Of a DNA stretch of 53,951 nt, positions 53,167 through 53,951 are shown in pieces. The stretch is taken from the NCBI GenBank assembly GCA_005223125.1, contig NJBH01000026.1:1-53951 (forward strand), read 5' to 3'. The notes beneath the pieces were generated by a model that was not told the origin of the DNA, did no database searches, and saw only the letters and a program-made list of their open reading frames with translations. A program made the translations under genes and the position numbers. Every line of letters starts with the position of its first letter. Position 1 is the stretch's first letter. Origin of the DNA: Promethearchaeota archaeon Loki_b32. GTDB taxonomy: Archaea; Asgardarchaeota; Lokiarchaeia; Sigyniarchaeales; SOKP01.

Positions 53167-53951
53167 TTGACCAAATCAAAGGATAAGAAAAAAAAAGGCA
53201 AACCAAGTGAACAGCAAGACACTGAATCTAAATCGAATATTATAAAAGCAGTTGTCTTAAGTATATTTGATGAAAATGGACCTACTCCCAAGATTTACTG
53301 GCCATATGATTTAGTTGAACAATCGGGACTTTTAATTGCTATGAAAACAATTAGTTTATTAATGGGGGATGCTACTTATCAAGATGGGATAGGAACAGAA
53401 GGAGTTAATTATTTTGGAATATTACCTTTTCCTGATCTAAAATTAAATGGGTTGACGTATTTTTTCCTTATACCTGATGATGAAGCACGTGGTAAAGCAT
53501 TAGCTGCAACTATTACTGTATTAATTGATGAAGAAAATAAAGTTTTTTTCTATGAAAACATGAAATATTTAAGAATTATAATAGATAAAGCAGCTACCCA
53601 AATTCAGAATAATAAGCAACATAGTGAACGAGAAATAATTATGGATGAGATAAGGGAAGAACTTTTTGAATTTGCTAATGAATTAAAAGATCCCTTTTCT
53701 ACTAAAAGACAAATTAAAATTTTATTAACAGGATTAGATAAAGCAGGAAAATCAAGTTTTATGTATGGAATTAGAAGGAAATATTCTCAAATTATTAAAT
53801 CATTACCAACTAAAGGCGTAGAAAGAACTGAAGAAAAAATTTTTGAAGAACAAAATTCTCAAATTTCTGTATGGGACTTAGGAGGCCAGAAAAAATATCG
53901 AGAAAGATATCTTGAACAAAGTAAAGTCTATTTATATAATATTGATCTAAT
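53167..53951 (+). CDS. Longin-like module + Arf/Rag-like GTPase (cut by window end)
   Basis: TTG start after GGGGAT. 261 codons are visible. After a basic N-terminal tail (about 24 residues) comes the longin-like module: AVVLSIFDENGPTPKIYWP with GPTP at residues 38-41 and GILPFPDLKLNGLTYFFLI. The G domain starts near residue 181: GLDKAGKSS and WDLGGQ are present, and the rest lies beyond the window. It is closest in plan to the protein at 43654, which suggests a roadblock-like tail may follow. Confidence 0.8.
   Translation, partial: MTKSKDKKKKGKPSEQQDTESKSNIIKAVVLSIFDENGPTPKIYWPYDLVEQSGLLIAMKTISLLMGDATYQDGIGTEGVNYFGILPFPDLKLNGLTYFFLIPDDEARGKALAATITVLIDEENKVFFYENMKYLRIIIDKAATQIQNNKQHSEREIIMDEIREELFEFANELKDPFSTKRQIKILLTGLDKAGKSSFMYGIRRKYSQIIKSLPTKGVERTEEKIFEEQNSQISVWDLGGQKKYRERYLEQSKVYLYNIDL

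Noticed and set aside
1-53951. Genome-wide reassignment of TAG or TGA
   Set aside because: Both codons end intact genes in the window (TAG at 19206, 23169, 29362; TGA at 2708, 27240, 41840), so only site-specific readthrough remains possible.
1-53951. CRISPR array, rRNA or replication origin
   Set aside because: No regularly spaced repeats, no rRNA-like GC-rich blocks and no Cdc6/ORB-type arrangement were seen on reading through.

Overview
The window is about 30% GC and densely coded. It reads as chromosome of an Asgard archaeon, most likely Lokiarchaeia (Promethearchaeia). The grounds are archaeal core factors (two TFB-family genes, a divergent TBP, a UPF0147 protein, archaeal-type PEP synthase) together with Asgard eukaryotic-signature proteins: one free Ras-like GTPase, four GTPases fused to an N-terminal longin-like module, a Rag/Gtr-like GTPase with a roadblock-like tail, a zinc-ribbon/roadblock protein and a leucine-rich-repeat protein. 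The taxonomic call is inferred from protein families, not from rRNA. I saw no rRNA, tRNA or CRISPR array.

Layout. 0-8 kb is a patchwork of broken genes: a QueG-like iron-sulfur gene with an in-frame TGA, an Lrp gene lacking its effector domain, a TFB, an LRR gene cut off at a transposase remnant, a HEPN gene with no normal start at the head of its frame, and a TPR fragment. 8-15.3 kb holds a divergent TFB-like gene and two tandem P-type ATPases with altered ion-site residues. 15.3-31.6 kb is metabolic: two divergent luciferase-like (F420/flavin) oxidoreductases, an HDAC-family deacetylase, a divergent threonine dehydrogenase / KBL pair, a flavodoxin-ferredoxin gene with an in-frame TAG, a COG1751 protein, a serine hydrolase, a GPH-type transporter, a BKACE / QueG-like / 3-hydroxyacyl-CoA dehydrogenase group, a stand-alone RAM domain, a Ras-like GTPase and a nitroreductase. 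31.6-41.3 kb has two longin-module Ras-like GTPases, small membrane proteins, PEP synthase, a macrodomain protein, a cysteine-cluster protein and TBP. 41.6-53.9 kb has an archaeosortase with a small overlapping membrane partner, an MtrH-like methyltransferase, a methanogenesis-marker-2-like PurM protein, a zinc-ribbon protein with a long charged helix, and a concentration of Arf/Rag-like GTPases and roadblock proteins, plus an NrdD-like protein without its glycyl-radical end.

How the parts may work together. The most distinctive content is the GTPase set. The same N-terminal longin-like module (signature GPxP near residue 20, followed by an LP(F/Y)P strand) is joined to Ras-like G domains at 31.6 and 33.9 kb and to Arf/Rag-like G domains at 43.7 and 53.2 kb. 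Close by are a G-domain/roadblock protein and a zinc-ribbon/roadblock protein, which recalls Rag/Ragulator or MglA/MglB modules. The metabolic part fits an amino-acid and acyl-CoA-using anaerobe: threonine to glycine plus acetyl-CoA, beta-keto-acid cleavage, PEP synthesis and abundant Fe-S/flavin redox proteins.
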